This document shows, piece after piece, positions 62,046 through 64,000 of a DNA stretch of 64,000 bases. Under the pieces are notes generated by a model, which was not told the DNA's origin, ran no database searches, and worked only from the letters and a program-made list of their open reading frames with translations. This stretch comes from an uncultured Eubacteriales bacterium. Lineage in GTDB: Bacteria; Bacillota; Clostridia; Monoglobales; Monoglobaceae. A program made the translations under genes and the position numbers. Every line of letters begins with the position of its first letter. The stretch's first letter is position 1. Location of the stretch: assembly GCA_900545865.1 (NCBI GenBank), contig URAN01000004.1:1-64000 (forward strand), in the 5' to 3' direction.

Positions 62046-62975
62046 TTAAACTTTGCCCATAACAGCCGCCATAACCGCTTTTTGCGCGTGCAGTCTGTTC
62101 TCCGCTTCATCGAATATTACCGAGCGCGGTCCATCGATTACATCATCGGTCACCTCATAACCTCTGTAAGCCGGCAAACAGTGAATAAATATGCTGTCCT
62201 CTTTTGATTTTGCGAAAAGAGCGCCGTTTATCTGATAATCACGGAATATCTTAATGCGCTCTGCCTTTTCGTCCTCCTGACCCATACTTACCCATGTATC
62301 GGTGCAAACAACATCGGCATTCGCCATTGCTTCCTCGGGGTCATATGTCACAAGAACGCTGCTTCCGCTCTGTTTTGCATCCTCTTTTGCATTTTCAACA
62401 ATCTCAGTGTCAGGCTCATAATTTTTCGGTGTTGCAACAGCGATGTCCATTCCTGCCTTTGCACAGCCGTAAAGCAGAGAGTGCGCCATATTGTTTCCGT
62501 CACCGATATATGCAAGCTTTAAGCCTTCTAACTTTCCTTTATGCTCATATACCGTCATCAAATCCGCCATTACCTGACACGGGTGCAAAAGGTCGGTCAG
62601 ACCGTTGATAACCGGCACAGAACCGAACCTCGCCAAATCGAGAACATCTTGGTGCGCGTATGTTCTTATCATTATTCCGTCAACAAAACGGCTCATTACA
62701 TTCGCCGTATCATAGATGCTCTCACCTCTGCCGAGCTGAATATCGTGCGAACTTAAAAATATCGGGTATCCGCCGAGCTGATACATTCCCGTTTCAAAAG
62801 ATATACGGGTTCTCGTTGATGATTTTGTAAAAATCATACCCAAAACCTTACCTTTTAATATGGGATGCGCAACCCCCATTTTTGTCTCTTTTTTAAGCCT
62901 GAATCCCAAATCCATAAGATGATTAAACTCATCTTTTGTAATATCGTGTATGCTTATAAAATGTTCCAAACTCAT
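62046..62975 (-). CDS. argF: Ornithine carbamoyltransferase
   Basis: A 309-residue enzyme joining carbamoyl phosphate and ornithine to citrulline in arginine synthesis. Signatures are KSSTRTRISFE (carbamoyl-phosphate site), HPCQVMADL, DTWVSMGQE (ornithine loop) and HCLPAYRG. The start is ATG 62975, which sits directly after the 178-bp leader repeat that also supplies its RBS; an in-frame ATG inside the repeat is rejected. The upstream neighbour is argD. Confidence 0.97.
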   Translation of the reverse strand: MSLEHFISIHDITKDEFNHLMDLGFRLKKETKMGVAHPILKGKVLGMIFTKSSTRTRISFETGMYQLGGYPIFLSSHDIQLGRGESIYDTANVMSRFVDGIMIRTYAHQDVLDLARFGSVPVINGLTDLLHPCQVMADLMTVYEHKGKLEGLKLAYIGDGNNMAHSLLYGCAKAGMDIAVATPKNYEPDTEIVENAKEDAKQSGSSVLVTYDPEEAMANADVVCTDTWVSMGQEDEKAERIKIFRDYQINGALFAKSKEDSIFIHCLPAYRGYEVTDDVIDGPRSVIFDEAENRLHAQKAVMAAVMGKV

Positions 62976-63153
62976 AATAATCTCCATTCCGCCGCCCTGC
63001 GTCGGCACAAAAAGTAAATTAAATATCTCTTATCGGCAGGGCAAGGAATGACAAGAGATTATTACGCCCATGTGCATTTCTTCGCGTATGCGAAGAAAAT
63101 TTTGCACGGGCAATTAAATCCGCCGGAGGCATAACGTGAAAGGAACTTTCACG
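62976..63153 (-). ncRNA. Structured 178-bp leader repeat, copy B (candidate cis-regulatory RNA)
   Basis: Read on the minus strand it matches 52141-52318 in length and order of elements and ends one base before the argF ATG. The inner hairpin is TTCTTCGC atac GCGAAGAA, a perfect 8-bp stem whose sequence differs from copy A but still pairs. The interleaved TCTCTT/AAGAGA and GCCCTGC/GCAGGGC stems are retained. It lies between argD and argF, so here it is intercistronic. Confidence 0.6.
63115..63152 (-). CDS. Possible upstream ORF in leader repeat copy B
   Basis: GTG-led frame MKVPFTLCLRRI followed by TAA, preceded by AAGGA. It is the counterpart of 52142-52180. Coordinates are given to within a base or two. 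Confidence 0.28.
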
Positions 63154-63187
63154 TTATACTTCCTTATCCTAAAATTTTATATATTTT

Positions 63188-64000
63188 CTATAACTCATTC
63201 AATACATCGCCGAGCGCACAAACGAATTCTTCAACATCCGCCTTTGTTATGATAAGCGGCGGTACAATTCTGAATATCCTCTCGCCGATTGTTCCGACAA
63301 GGTATCCCTTGTCTCTCATCTTTGCGCCCGCCGTCTTTGCAATATCATCGTCAAATTCGATACCTATCATAAGACCCGCACCGCGAACCTCGGCAATCCT
63401 GCCGCACTTTTCGGCAAGGTCATTCAGCCTTTCAAAAAAGTATCCGCCGACCTTGTGCGCATTGTCGATTACACCGTTATTCAAAAGCTCGTCCGTCACA
63501 ACGCATCCGGCACGCATCGCAAGCGGATTACCGCCGAACGTTGTTCCGTGGTCACCCGGCACAAATGCGTCCGCAAACTTTTGCTTTGCGGCAAAGCCGC
63601 CGACCGGCACGCCGCCGCCCAAGCCCTTTGCCATCGTAAATATATCAGGCTCAACGCCGTAGTAGTTGTGCGCAAAAAGTTCGCCGCACCGACCGATGCC
63701 CGTCTGTATTTCATCGGCGATAAATATTATGCCGTTTTCTTTGCAGATATTGACTATCGCATCGAGATATTCGCGCGTCATCGGATGAACGCCGCTCTCG
63801 CCCTGAATCAGCTCAACCATTATCGCCGCCGTATTCGGGTTTACCGCCGCCTTTAATTCATCGATGTTATTAATCTCAACGTGTACGAATTTTTCAATAA
63901 GCGGCTTATAGGGTTTTTGATACTTTTCCTGACCCGTTGCGGCAACCGTTGCAAGAGTTCGCCCGTGAAACGAATTTTTAAGCGTTATAAACTCACGCTT
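63188..64000 (-). CDS. argD: Acetylornithine aminotransferase, C-terminal part (partial)
   Basis: The frame is open to the window edge and the N-terminus is missing. A class III PLP aminotransferase of arginine synthesis that converts N-acetylglutamate semialdehyde to acetylornithine. Visible motifs are NSFHGRTLATVAATGQEKY, split as NSFHGRTLA TVAATGQEKY, VELIQGESGV, the PLP-contacting FIADEIQTGIGR, the Schiff-base lysine in FTMAKGLGGGVPVG, and GTTFGGNPLAMRAG. Adjacent argF supports ArgD over other class III aminotransferases. An internal ATG at 63820 is not the start. Confidence 0.93.
   Translation of the reverse strand, partial: KREFITLKNSFHGRTLATVAATGQEKYQKPYKPLIEKFVHVEINNIDELKAAVNPNTAAIMVELIQGESGVHPMTREYLDAIVNICKENGIIFIADEIQTGIGRCGELFAHNYYGVEPDIFTMAKGLGGGVPVGGFAAKQKFADAFVPGDHGTTFGGNPLAMRAGCVVTDELLNNGVIDNAHKVGGYFFERLNDLAEKCGRIAEVRGAGLMIGIEFDDDIAKTAGAKMRDKGYLVGTIGERIFRIVPPLIITKADVEEFVCALGDVLNEL

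Overview
The window looks like a chromosomal segment of a low-to-moderate-GC Gram-positive bacterium of the class Clostridia, probably a gut or rumen fibre degrader. The support is DnaD plus a DnaC/DnaI-type helicase loader, S-layer-homology (SLH) surface proteins, lipoprotein-type ABC binding proteins, strong GGAGG ribosome binding sites, several TTG/GTG starts, and an ATP-type PEP carboxykinase. I cannot name the genus from sequence alone.

Layout. 1-930: end of a prophage lysis cassette (holin tail, amidase endolysin) abutting a five-gene tRNA operon (Gly-Arg-His-Gln-Lys, minus strand), with a 12-bp repeat shared with tRNA-Lys that fits an integration site. 1.5-7.9 kb: gapA, a polar amino acid ABC transporter (ATPase, permease, lipoprotein) and glycogen phosphorylase. 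8-13.8 kb: replication and tRNA-modification genes dnaC-like, dnaD-like, mnmE and dnaA, separated by two intergenic regions filled with dispersed repeats. 14-14.5 kb: a decayed hicBA toxin-antitoxin locus. 14.6-21.8 kb: a divergent TetR / MMPL-exporter / GLUG-coiled-coil surface protein module. 21.9-27.5 kb: SGNH hydrolase, a small unknown protein, a secreted nuclease, then LysR divergent from a nitrilase-GDPD fusion and a YitT membrane protein.

27.6-49.2 kb is the most distinctive part: six very large secreted proteins on the minus strand with short spacers, apparently one operon, with a short AraC-type regulator divergent at its head. They comprise two clan GH-A-like glycoside hydrolases, two SGNH/CE2-like esterases and two SLH proteins. 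Five of the six share eight copies in total of an LRSP...RPxFY module resembling DUF6273. They probably form a wall-attached glycan-degrading system.

50-58.5 kb: pckA, two small stalk-domain (copper amine oxidase N-like) exported proteins, a U32-like TIM-barrel protein next to a znuACB-type zinc/manganese transporter, an aldehyde dehydrogenase remnant, and an orphan protein with its own promoter. 58.5-64 kb: a minus-strand run argD (partial) - argF - GNAT - asnS - TPR - phosphoribosyltransferase.

The most novel non-coding signal is a 178-bp repeat found twice (52141-52318 plus, 62976-63153 minus). In both places it ends exactly at the start codon of an unrelated gene and supplies its ribosome binding site. 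The copies keep interleaved, pseudoknot-compatible stems and a hairpin whose arms differ in sequence but still pair, which suggests a structured cis-regulatory RNA or a mobile 5' leader.
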